64,000 nucleotides of DNA from Ophiura sarsii. Taxonomy: Eukaryota; Echinodermata; Ophiuroidea; Amphilepidida; Ophiuridae. Each line of letters opens with the position of its first letter. Position 1 is the first letter of the stretch. A program made the translations under genes and the position numbers. Positions 24,376 through 34,425 of the stretch are shown piece after piece. A model generated the notes under the pieces. The model was not told where the DNA came from. It ran no database searches and worked only from the letters and a program-made list of their open reading frames with translations. Location of the stretch: the NCBI GenBank assembly GCA_035610835.1, contig CM069443.1:65463623-65527622 (forward strand), written 5' to 3'.

Positions 24376-25106
24376 ATGTTCAAACATTTCAAATCCATTT
24401 CTGCCCAATACACGTAAAAAGAGTACCGTACACATTACTGTGCCATGTGTGTTTTATTAGAGGGTAATCAGTGTTAATTAGACTATCGTGTTATGTTTCT
24501 ATCCAAGGTGTATTTTAATGCACAAGTAAATTATGTTTCTAGGCTAAGAACATTCAACCGGTGTAGAAGGAGATATGGTCTCCTGGAGCTATAGTCCGGC
24601 ATTTACAGTAAAATACATTAAGTATAGGCCCATCTCTACACGCAACACTAGTTTCATGCTTCATTCCGTTTGTCTATGGATGGCGGACTATAACTCCAAG
24701 GGGATTATGGCTCATTTCACACCGGTTTCGCAGACTACGGTTGCCATGTATTATGATAATTATAATTGTTCATTTTTCTGTGACAATAGCTGTGACATTT
24801 TGGTTTGTGAATCGAAATTGATAAAACAGATTATGCAGATAACAAAATGTTTAACACTTTCCACGCGGCTATTAGTTTTACCATAAACAAAATAGATTTT
24901 TCAGAAACTTGTTCCCAATTTTCAAATTGTACCTAAGATTCACTGAACCAATACTAGTATGGCGGCCATATTGGAATTGGCCAATATGGCATTCCCAGAT
25001 TGGAAGGCTCCAATTTTGGCATCTATCAAAAATCAAAAGAGTATGGTATGAGCATGCAACATATGGGCCAATTTTGGTCTTTTAGAAGAATGTGAACAAA
25101 ACCTCC
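24376..25106. other. Spacer with a half MITE
   Basis: 24,851-24,957 is the right half of the CACTTTCCACGCGG MITE with its TTAA, cut off after ACTGAACCAATACTAGTA. Next comes a 27 bp palindrome, GGCCATATTGG and its complement around 24,975. The 103-codon frame at 24,575 runs into the MITE and is not supported. Confidence 0.5.
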
Positions 25107-25868
25107 CCTATAAGGGGTCGTCCAAAATTATCGCCATTTTCACTAACGTACAGAGCGTTACTTTTTACCCCATCCCCCCGCGAGTTACGTACGCAATAAA
25201 TGGCGAAATTGTCATGGCTTGGTATACCCTCATGTTTGATTAAAACCCATTGTATTAAAGACAAATTGCCGTATACAACATAAAAAACTGTACGGTACAC
25301 AGAGAAAAATAAACTATCTCTGGTGTTGATTCTGCCGTTCTTTTTTTTGGTAAAAATTATCATTTTATTTGATAAATAATTATAAAAAACTATCAAGATA
25401 TTTTGAAACAAATGGCACCTGTATTAAATGCTTTTAAATACAGAAATGATAAACAACAACACTAGGAACTTGAGCCATGGATTGTTTTAAAAACACAGAA
25501 GCAAAATTGCTTCGTGTACATGAAACATTTTTGTCAGGTATTTCATATAGGGGGGGGGGGGCAGAAATGACAGTAAACCGACAAGATTATTATGGCAAAA
25601 GAAATGTTCGCATATGCGTCCGAAAATGTTCGACATTCCCAATTTGTGATATGATTGAGGTACATTTTAGCTCTAAACAAGCTTATACCTAAAAATATTG
25701 CATTTTGGAGACACATGTGCGCGTAGCGCGCGAAAAATTTCCATATATTCTTTTATTTTGTACTTTAAAAGAAATCCCGCCTCTCAAGATCGCCATTTAA
25801 GTTACGTACAGTTGGGGTCCATTTCGACCCCTCCCCCTGTTACGTACGCTCTGTAACTATTTCGATAA
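25107..25868. mobile_element. Probable DNA element with GTTACGTACG subterminal words
   Basis: The left part (GGGGTCGTCCAAAATTAT; GTACAGAGCGTTAC; GAGTTACGTACGC) and right part (GTTACGTACAG; CCCCTCCCCCTGTTACG; TACGCTCTGTAAC) share related words in both orientations. Exact ends and a target duplication could not be fixed. The interior has a 10 bp poly-G and GCGCGTAGCGCGCG. Confidence 0.4.
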
Positions 25869-26127
25869 CATTTTGATCAACAGTATACACCAGATCGCAC
25901 CAAATGAGTTCGAAAATTGAAAACAAAAATCCAATCCTCACACTCCCCTGTTCAAGCTTTTAAACCATCTATACTTAAATCAAGAAAATATCAGTATATG
26001 CTCAACTTCTTTCTTGCATTGATAAAAAACAAAATATTGGTTGGAAATGAAGAGGTGGCTTTTCGAATAAAATGTTGGTCAAAAGTATACACCAGATCGC
26101 ACTAAATGAGTTTGAAAATTGAAAACA
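25869..26127 (+). repeat. Direct repeat of about 57 bp, 200 bp apart
   Basis: ACAGTATACACCAGATCGCA with its flanks at 25,869-25,925 recurs at 26,069-26,127 with a few substitutions. It could be a target duplication plus flank, or two LTR-like fragments. The spacer between them is AT-rich and unassigned. Confidence 0.55.
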
Positions 26128-26596
26128 TTTCCACTCGAGGGGGCACATCCCGCTTTGGTGAGACTTTTGAAAATATCCAAATAATGGAAAGTAAAAAGGT
26201 TGATACAACTTTATATAACTTTATGAAGAACTACTTCGCAAATTATGATTACAGATTTATACAACTATTTCAAAGATCTACTACAATTAAAGGTAACTGC
26301 AGGGCCTGTCAAAAAGTGTTCTATGTGGAACAAAATTAATTAAAAATACATCCCATGTTTTTCTGTTTTTAAAAAATAGACCGTTGGTAAGCCATATTAG
26401 TCTTCTAGAAAATACCATGCCCGAGGAGACTTGCCATTATGGGACACTTTGTTGACACGCTTTGTATTTATATTTATATGACACAAGTTATGATTATAGA
26501 ACTACTGATTATAAATACTCATGGTCAAAAGCCAGCGCAAAACGAAAGCTCCAGATCTCGCAGACACAAAATCTGTGAGCAGGGAGTAGCTCTGTA

Positions 26597-27146
26597 CAAT
26601 GGGCTATTCCATTTAAAATCCATACACCCCTCATGGAATACATTACCTTAATCTTACCCACAGGGAGTATACATTTTAAATGGGGTTACCTGCATGGGTG
26701 ACTTCATTGTGAAACTCACAATTCCTGTGTGGAAGATAAGGTCATGTATTCCATGCATGGGGGTGGGGGGGGGGGGGGGGGGGCGGTAGGGGTGTGCCGC
26801 CCAGGGTAACAAAAAGGGGGCTTCAGAACTGAACTGAGAGTATTTAGAACTGGCTTATTTTTCAAATTTGATTAGTAAGAACGCAAATATTCGAAGTACC
26901 GTGGTTTTAGAACGCACATTTTCAACAGAAATCGGGGCTTTGGAAGGAAATGTTCGAAATTGATTTTTCGATAAAATAGGGTCTTAAGAGCTTAAGTAAT
27001 CTCAAAAGGGGGTCTTAAGAGCTAGCAGAAGAGGATGAAATGGGGGTGGGGATGTCTTCAGGGTGGCACATACCTATACCTCTTTCCAATGTTTAGTGCC
27101 CCCCCCCCCCCCCATGTGTATGGATTTGAACTGGAATAGCCCAATG
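26597..27146. mobile_element. 550 bp MITE with 28 bp TIRs and poly-G / poly-C tracts
   Basis: The left end ATGGGCTATTCCATTTAAAA plus TCCATACAC is inverted at the right end (GTGTATGGATTTGAACTGG then AATAGCCCAAT). A G-run at about 26,760-26,783 and a C-run at 27,101-27,114 are themselves complementary and could pair in the foldback. Confidence 0.65.
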
Positions 27147-27947
27147 ACAATTTTGTGATAGGAAACCTAGAACTTGATGGACCCCGAGTACTGATGACGA
27201 GCCCATCTTCATTACGGTACGGTACTTATTATTTTGTGATGAGAATCATTGGGCCAAAAAAAGAAGAAGTTTGTCTCCTGTAGCAAGTCTGAAAAATCAA
27301 ATATAAATGCGAAATGTGTTTTTTTATTCTTTATTTTTTTGCTCAAATTCGTAGTGGAGAATCACTAGAAATGGTTTTATTTAGTCAACTTGGATTTTTT
27401 ACTTTCGTGTTTGACGTGTGGCCAATCACCATCTTCAAACATATTGGATACAGTTTCGACAAAAGATGGCGCCCTTACCATATTTGTTCCCGTTCTTTTC
27501 TATAATTTTGCAAATAAATGCGCAAGAATCAAGCGTTTCTGGGAAATGCGCGCGCACTACTGGAAACAAAATAGTTTTTTGTGTAGCCTTATTACCAGAT
27601 TACTGCTGTTTATCGCCCGACTCAACAATTTAGTAGGCCTTCGGGCCAACTTCACGGCATGCATCTACCTTATTGTGTGGTACATTTTATTTATATTTTT
27701 ACTCTGCCGACGTATAAGTCATGATTTTCAGTTTCGGGTTAGCAGTGTATAATTTTGTCAAATTGTCTAAAAATACCGTCATCAAACATAAAACATTTAT
27801 CTTACCACAAGACTGAAAGGTGCACGTTTAATATTGAAGAGATCTGTGAATACAACACGTGATTAAACCTATGATTAATCCGGTGATTTCTGACGCCAAT
27901 TTTGTTATCACTGTGATGGTGAGAAGTATAAGCGTTTCGTATTTGTC
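27147..27947. other. Spacer with an unproven secreted-peptide candidate
   Basis: 27,466-27,633 plus encodes MAPLPYLFPFFSIILQINAQ, a plausible signal peptide, then a short cysteine-bearing peptide ending at TAG. A donor-like TGTGTAGCC lies within it. No second exon or family was found, so it is not called as a gene. Confidence 0.25.
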
Positions 27948-28194
27948 TTAACACTTTCCACGCGGCAGGCGGCTGCAGACGACATTCCAAAATGTCACAA
28001 AATGTTTGAAAAATGTTAACATTATTTAATTTCATTACCATATTTAGAATCACCATGAGAAATGCATTGACATAAGTACAAACATGCCTAGTATTGAGTC
28101 AGTAATCCTTGAGATAGACTTTGAAAATTGGGAAAGGTTTCTGAAAAATCTCTTTTGTATATGGTAAAACTAATAGCCGCGTGGAAAGTGTTAA
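27948..28194. mobile_element. TTAA-flanked MITE, CACTTTCCACGCGG family, copy 2
   Basis: TTAA at 27,948 and 28,191. Perfect terminal inverted repeats CACTTTCCACGCGG / CCGCGTGGAAAGTG enclose a 239 bp body homologous to copies at 14.9, 24.9 and 49.1 kb. It shares its right TTAA with the next MITE. Confidence 0.85.
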
Positions 28195-28585
28195 AGGTAT
28201 ATTATGCGATCTTTTCCAGGGAACGCCCTCAACCCTCGAAAAAAGAATTGAAGCAGATTGTCTTGCAGATTTACATTTCTGATCATAAATCGTAAATACA
28301 TTCCAAGTTACAGGGCGATACGATTCCTAATGACTTCAAAATCATGGTGTTAGAGTAAAAATAAACTATCGGGTTAACCCGACAATTTATTTTCCCCGGT
28401 AATTTTTACTCTAAATTCACTCTAAAACCATGATTTTGAGGTAATTAGGAATCGTATCTCTATGCAACTCGGATTATATTCATGATTTATGATCAGAAAT
28501 GTAAATCTGCAAGAAAATCTGCTTCTAAAAGAAATTCTAGGATTGAGGGCGTCTCCTGGAAAAGATCACATTTAATTACCTTTAA
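28191..28585. mobile_element. TTAA-flanked 387 bp foldback MITE at the receptor stop codon
   Basis: TTAA at 28,191 and 28,582. The arms (AGGTATATTATGCGATCTTTTCCAGG and its complement) extend about 170 bp each, so the whole element is nearly palindromic around 28,380 (GATTCCTAATGACTTCAAA / TTTGAGGTAATTAGGAATC). The right TTAA contains the TAA stop codon of the LRR receptor. On the minus strand AATAAA at 28,386-28,391 lies 195 bases after that stop, so the element may provide the receptor 3' UTR. Confidence 0.85.
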
Positions 28586-31500
28586 ATGTGCGCGATTAAG
28601 GTATACAGGAATGGATTGATAGCTGAATTTATTGGTATTATGAATGCAACAGTCCACACATAAACAACTGGGTTCACCGTGATGATTTGGCATTGTACTA
28701 GAATGCATGTTATCACTAACGGGACCCAAGTAAAGAAATCCGTTAAGACAATGACGGACATTTTAATAGCCATACGAATTTCTTTCTTTTCATCTTGCTC
28801 TACTCCCGCACATTTAGACGATTCTTTTGCAGCTTTGAATATGTGCACGTATAGATAAGCTACCAATATAAAACAAGCCGAATTTACGCCGATGAAAATA
28901 ATTATAGAAAAATATGTCGCCAATGTAGTGCCCGTTATATCTAATGTGGCGTAAAATGATGTTTGATAAGTTTTACTCAAGCGCATTAAATAGTGCTTTA
29001 TTGTATTGAGTTTTCTAAACTGGTGAAATATCTTTTTGGACTCTGTGACAAGGGAACTTATGCTTGTTACGCTAATAGACCTTCTCACAATTGGAATTCC
29101 TACGCAAACTTCAGACACCTCAAACACATCAGAATACACACCGGATAGCACAACTGGGATAACGCTGATGAGTAAACCAATAGACCAGAGTGCTAATAAG
29201 CAAATCTTGGCAGACTTAGTTCTCAATCGGTGCACACTAAAGGGGTATTTAACACCCTGAAATCTATCGAAAGTGATTAATGTAACAAGAAACACAGATA
29301 CTTCACTTGACAAAATTGACAGTGTGCCAGCCAACTTACAAATAGGACCTTTACGCCACCGTTCAGAGTATGAAGGGAAATATTGTCCGTAATAAGCATC
29401 AAAAGACGCCAACAAGACCATACTGGTTCCCATTAGGAAATCTGACAGAGAGAGGTGTAATATTAGCAGTGATTGAACTGTGTTGTCTTGCTTATTACTG
29501 TAACGTAAATAAAACACAATAAGGTTGCAAATCATTGCGAATAAACCCAGGACCCACATTGATATCCTCGGTAAAAGATTATCTACCATTCTCTTACAAG
29601 TGAGATAAACCGATCGTGGATATCTAGGTTTGCACAGGAAATATCCGGTAAAGCAGCAAGTCGCACTTTCATCTACCAGCAACACTGTTGAATTGACGAG
29701 ACCAATAAAAGAAGCCTTGGTCACAAGATGCAATTCATTTGCTCGAAGATCCACTACTCTAACACAGGCGATGTTGAAAACTTCATGATCAATATTTTGA
29801 ATTAAGTTGTATGACAAATTGACTGATTTCAAATTAGTCAAATAATTGAAAACACCAGCATATAGTGTGGACATTTTGTTCTGCTGAATTTCGAGTTGTT
29901 GAAGATTAAACAAACCAGAAAGTGAGCCGTTAGATATGCTTTGCAACTGATTGTTAGTTATTGTAAGTACTATGACATTCGTCAGATTATTAAAAGTGCC
30001 TGGCTTGATCTCGATCAACAAGTTATGGCTCAAATACAGAACTTCTAATTCATACAACCCTTCAAATATTCCTGTCGGCAATTCAGTTACTTTATTGTGG
30101 TCTAATGATAGGAACACCAATATGGGATTATACATTGGACTCACAATACTCATTGTGTTTTGACTCAAATCTAAAATGAATAAATAACTCAGCCGATCAA
30201 ACAATGGAATACTGCTTAGTTTATTGTTAGAGATATTCACAACGCTTACTAGTGCCAGGACCGCTGACGCGAATACATTTATTGGAGTTTCGCTTAAGTT
30301 GTTATTGCTTATGTCGAGGTATGTCAATGACGCCATATTATAAAATAAGCATTCGGGGAGATAGACTAGCTCATTATCATTTAGCAAGAGAGTTTTTGTT
30401 TCGTTGAAGGAGTCAAATATATTTTCTGGCAATATAGACAGAGCGTTATAGCTTAAATCACAGTGAAACAACGATCGCATGATTTTAAACGCGTCATTTG
30501 GGATTGAAATCAATTGATTATTTTGAAGTTCAAGATTAAACAAATTAATCAGTCCAATAAACACATCAATCGGGAGTGTTCTTAATAAATTACGTTGTAA
30601 AGAAAGGTCATGGATTTGTGTATGATAAATTCTGAAAGCTCCATCGTGCAATGATGTTAACCTGTTGTCGTCAACTCTCACCGTTTTCAAAAAAGTCATA
30701 TTATCAAAAACACCAAGAGGTAATGATGATAAACGATTGCCATTCAGCGAAAGCGAATATAAATTCAATAGATCATCAAATACACCATTTGACAATGACG
30801 TCAGCCGGTTATAGGACAGATTTAAATTGACTAGCTGTGACAACCCATCAAATATACCCTCAAGGAGCGTCGCCAGCATATTAGAATAGAGGGATAACGA
30901 AACCAGCCCATTAACTCGTGGAAATGTTGTTAGATAATTACCCGAAAGATAGAGGAATTCCAATCTACTTAAATCGTCAAATATATCCGCTTGTAATAAG
31001 GTTAGGCTATTATGTCCAAGCGATAAATCAGTCAAGTAACCTAAGTCGCTAAATATGTTATCTGTTATTGACGTCATCGCATTAAAATCGGCGTGGAACA
31101 CTGTCAAGTTAGTCATACCTGCAAAAACTCCCTCGTCTAGAGCGGAAATATTATTATCAGTAATATAAAGGATCTCCAACTGAAGAAGGCCATCGAAAAC
31201 ACCCAACGGTAAATAGGTAAGTTGATTTCCGTCAAGTAGAAGTACTGTCAAACTAACCAAACTGATAAACTGGTGAGCATGGAGTAGCTGTAGTTTGTTT
31301 CCAGACAAATATAAATATATTAAGGCATCAAGTCCGTCGAATGCCCCGGGTGTAATATGGGACAAACCTGTATAACTTAAAGATAAACTAGGATTATCAC
31401 GTTCATAAATCATAAGGGTAACCGTGTCTGTGGCATTATCACACACTGTAGTCCATGATCTATATCCAAGAGTACAGACGCACTCATCTGGACAATACAC

Positions 31501-32118
31501 GTTGTACCATGGATATTGCCAATACAATGGTTCCACTGCATCGTACTCAGTAAATACACATGCAGGAAAAGTTGAATTATCTGATAAGTGCGAGGATTCT
31601 AAAAGACGTTTAGAATCGTTACATGTTGAGGGGGGAACATTCACCCCACGAATATTCAAATTCACTCTAGTATTGACGTAATGGATTTTGAATTCCGTTG
31701 AGGTGAAGAGCAGGGCACAAGGTGCGGAATTCAACGATATTGAAACGATTCGTTTGTGACACTGCTTATTCTTGGACGAGATATCGTCTACCTTTTCAAT
31801 ATTCACATAGTTATATATAGTATTCGTGCTATTGGAACTTGATTGAAATAATTGAATTGAGGTCCCATTGCCGTATTTTATTGTTAATGAAAGACCGATG
31901 GTACAACTTAATTTTGAATTTTGTAAATTGGGATATTTTGATTCTGTAATGTTATCCATGGTGATGACCAATGGGTCGTAAGTAGATGTAATATTAACGT
32001 GACTGTTGCATTCATTTAAATGATTTACCACCTGCGCTCCTGATGTTGTGTGATAGATGCAAATTATTAGCAATATTATATACCAAACTATACGTTTATG
32101 ATACGCCATGTTTGACAT
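28582..32118 (-). CDS. Leucine-rich-repeat G-protein-coupled receptor, relaxin-receptor-like
   Basis: A single 1178-codon frame. Residues 10-27 are a hydrophobic leader, and 36-166 form a Cys-containing domain that may be CUB-like. An LRR cap (CPDECVCTLGYRSWTTVC, 209-226) precedes about 22 leucine-rich repeats (243-800). A hinge VDESATCCF with further cysteines resembles relaxin/LGR-type receptors. Helices 1-7 run from 854 to 1175: C927 and C1005 can form the helix 3-loop disulfide, DRF (951-953) replaces DRY, FFTWVP is in helix 6 and NPFLY in helix 7. Loop 2 carries about 50 extra residues (RRSISVTSISSLVTESKKIF region). The chain stops six residues after NPFLY, with no cytoplasmic tail and no LDL-A module. 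The ligand is unknown; a role at the cell surface is inferred from family. The lack of introns fits lineage-expanded LRR receptors of echinoderms. The first ATG is used; another lies three codons on. Confidence 0.93.
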   Translation of the reverse strand: MSNMAYHKRIVWYIILLIICIYHTTSGAQVVNHLNECNSHVNITSTYDPLVITMDNITESKYPNLQNSKLSCTIGLSLTIKYGNGTSIQLFQSSSNSTNTIYNYVNIEKVDDISSKNKQCHKRIVSISLNSAPCALLFTSTEFKIHYVNTRVNLNIRGVNVPPSTCNDSKRLLESSHLSDNSTFPACVFTEYDAVEPLYWQYPWYNVYCPDECVCTLGYRSWTTVCDNATDTVTLMIYERDNPSLSLSYTGLSHITPGAFDGLDALIYLYLSGNKLQLLHAHQFISLVSLTVLLLDGNQLTYLPLGVFDGLLQLEILYITDNNISALDEGVFAGMTNLTVFHADFNAMTSITDNIFSDLGYLTDLSLGHNSLTLLQADIFDDLSRLEFLYLSGNYLTTFPRVNGLVSLSLYSNMLATLLEGIFDGLSQLVNLNLSYNRLTSLSNGVFDDLLNLYSLSLNGNRLSSLPLGVFDNMTFLKTVRVDDNRLTSLHDGAFRIYHTQIHDLSLQRNLLRTLPIDVFIGLINLFNLELQNNQLISIPNDAFKIMRSLFHCDLSYNALSILPENIFDSFNETKTLLLNDNELVYLPECLFYNMASLTYLDISNNNLSETPINVFASAVLALVSVVNISNNKLSSIPLFDRLSYLFILDLSQNTMSIVSPMYNPILVFLSLDHNKVTELPTGIFEGLYELEVLYLSHNLLIEIKPGTFNNLTNVIVLTITNNQLQSISNGSLSGLFNLQQLEIQQNKMSTLYAGVFNYLTNLKSVNLSYNLIQNIDHEVFNIACVRVVDLRANELHLVTKASFIGLVNSTVLLVDESATCCFTGYFLCKPRYPRSVYLTCKRMVDNLLPRISMWVLGLFAMICNLIVFYLRYSNKQDNTVQSLLILHLSLSDFLMGTSMVLLASFDAYYGQYFPSYSERWRKGPICKLAGTLSILSSEVSVFLVTLITFDRFQGVKYPFSVHRLRTKSAKICLLALWSIGLLISVIPVVLSGVYSDVFEVSEVCVGIPIVRRSISVTSISSLVTESKKIFHQFRKLNTIKHYLMRLSKTYQTSFYATLDITGTTLATYFSIIIFIGVNSACFILVAYLYVHIFKAAKESSKCAGVEQDEKKEIRMAIKMSVIVLTDFFTWVPLVITCILVQCQIITVNPVVYVWTVAFIIPINSAINPFLYTLIAHI

Positions 32119-32957
32119 AAATGCATTCCTACGTCACTTATACGGTGAACGCTTATTTGAAATTAACTTCTCAAACAACACGATATTATTATGACGCCTT
32201 AAACTCTCCCAAGTAAACCAAGTGCAGCTTTATACAGTCATGCAATACTGCACAGTTAATAAAAAAAAATCAATCACACAAAGTTACATTTATTTAGATA
32301 ATTGATTGTTATTGTTAAAGGAGGTTTAGAGTAATATAAGGTAGTTCACCACATCTCAGCAAAGCTGGCTTGGTAATTATAACATGTTAAGGGCTGAGTA
32401 TACACTCCACAACGCTCAAACTCTGTCACGCTCCACACATGCGTATTAGTAATCGCTTGACACTTCTGCACGAATACTTCTGCACTCACTTCTGTTCCAA
32501 TTTAAGGCTCCGCAATGATGTCGAAGGAAGAATTACTGCAAAACTTGGCGCTATTTGCGTTCTTTAGTGGCTGGAACGGAAAACACGATCAAATTAAACA
32601 TCTTTTGGCAATGTTTTTGTTTTGAAGACATTAAGCAATTAGCACTGTGAGTATTATAGTCAGCGTCATAATCATGATAATACTATGGACATAATTCCAA
32701 TAATGCGTGCGTATGTGCGTGGGCTCGTACGTACGTTAACCCGGAAGTGCGTGCCTGGCGATTTTAACCGCACGTCCTGAGTGGTTAATCGTTACCCGCA
32801 TGCATAATATTTGTTCTCGGATCTCATGTATTTGGACGCAGCTCCGTGAACAACAGCAAACCACGCTCGCGTGAAATAGCTTGAATTATGTCATATGACA
32901 GCGACTATAGTGCCGAGCAATTGAGAACATGATCAGTATATAATAATGTGTTACGCG
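32119..32957. other. 5' flank of the LRR receptor
   Basis: A CRE-like TGACGTAG lies on the minus strand about 30 bases before the ATG. 32,384-32,470 resembles 48,405-48,480 (AGTATACTCCACAACGCTC / CACACATGCGTA), a dispersed repeat. No TATA box or gene was identified. Confidence 0.4.
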
Positions 32958-33178
32958 ATATACTAGCAGTATACAAACCGTGACTGGATGTGCAAAAATG
33001 ATCAAGATATTTGTAGACAGATTTCTTTCTCTTAGCAGTAACATATTGAATGTATACATTATAACGAATGCACTACCGTAACGTTGTACTTACGGTGACG
33101 GGAAGTGCAGCTGATTGATGAATGAATTTGTAGACAGATTTTCTCTCTTAGCAGTCAAATGTCGGAGGTATATATATA
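32958..33178 (+). repeat. Left end of the satellite domain
   Basis: Two diverged units (CCGTGACTGGATGTGC...ATTTGTAGACAGATTT... TTAGCAGTAA) related to the 108 bp array. Insertion of the CACTG element separates them from the rest. Confidence 0.75.
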
Positions 33179-34425
33179 CACTGAAAAATAAAAGAAGTCA
33201 ACATACACCTTTTGGGTGTCCAGCTTTGGGTCCTGAGGCGCTACCAAAAAGGAGTCAAAGTGCCACATTTAGAGTGTCTTGTGGACTCCTTTGGGGTTCA
33301 AGATGGCACCATTAGGGTGTCAAACCGATTCCGACACCTTTTTGGTAGCTCCTCAGGACCCATTTTTGAGGTGTAATTTGACGCCGAAAGTGGTGTTGGG
33401 AGACACTTTGAAGGGTCAAGGGACACCTTAAAAGTACCAGGAGACCTGTAAAAGGTGTTAGGGGACACCTCAAAGGTATCTTTAATGGATCTTAAATGTG
33501 TCCCCTAACATCTCAAGTGGGTTTCCTGACACCTTCCAAGGGTCTCTCAACCCCCAAATGAGTCCACAAGACACTATAAAGGTGTCACTCAGACACCTTT
33601 TGGGAGCACCTTGGAACCCAAAACTGGACACTCAAGCCAGTTCTAAATAGTCTGTTGAGAAGGATGCATTGGCATCTGCATACTTCTCTATAATTCTTCA
33701 TTATATATATAACGCATGTGTATCTGGTTTGTGAACAATCACTAAGTGAGTGACGTTTTGAATTAATGTTGTTAGAAAAATGAATGTATAAAACCTTATG
33801 AAATCTACTTTCCGTGGCGTTAATTTTAAAGAAGCTGATGCATACCCGTGTGTCAAATAGTTCTGAAGTGCAAGTCATTATATTAAAACTTACAATTAAA
33901 TCTCCAAATCGATGTATATCTGTAATAAAATCATGAGCATGCTAGCAGCTTTCTCGATCAACTCATGAACTCAATCCACCGTCATGACGAATGTGCACAG
34001 TGCACATGCGCAGTGTGAATTCAAGTCGTCTGCTAATTTCGAGATACGACACCGTAAAGGTGTCAATCGGCACCACAAAAATTAATCGACACCAGGGAGG
34101 TGTCCATCGACGTTGATTAAGACACCTCAATCGTGTCAGTTACACATTTGGGGTGCACACAGAGGTGTCAGCGTTAAATATTTGGACACTATAGTAGACA
34201 ATTTTAGAGTGTCAGATGTCACTCTTGGAGTGTCATTTGACACCAGAATTGGTGTCCCCAAACAATCAAACTACAAATACCCTCAAAAGGTGTCGGTATG
34301 AGCCATTGCATTCTCCAATAAGCATATCACTGTGTCGAAAGTGACGCTCATCCTGGTGTCAATTAACACCCGAGGACCTTCAGTGGTGATCAGATCCTTA
34401 AAAGGTGTCCAATTTATTTTCAGTG
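33179..34425. mobile_element. CACTG-ended element with internal GGTGTC words, inserted in the satellite
   Basis: The ends CACTGAAAAATAAA and TTTATTTTCAGTG are inverted and each is bordered by TA. Within it, GGTGTC / GACACC words occur more than twenty times in both orientations in two blocks (33.2-33.6 and 34.05-34.42 kb) around a plain middle. Several form small palindromes (GACACCGTAAAGGTGTC). CACTR ends suggest the EnSpm/CACTA superfamily. No transposase is present. Confidence 0.75.

Noticed and set aside
27466..27633. Signal-peptide-like start MAPLPYLFPFFSIILQ
   Set aside because: Too short, and no second exon found. Hydrophobic starts occur by chance in AT-rich DNA.
28195..28581. MITE insertion truncating the LRR receptor
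   Set aside because: The TAA stop is part of the TTAA target itself, so it existed before insertion. The tail-less end is not caused by the element.
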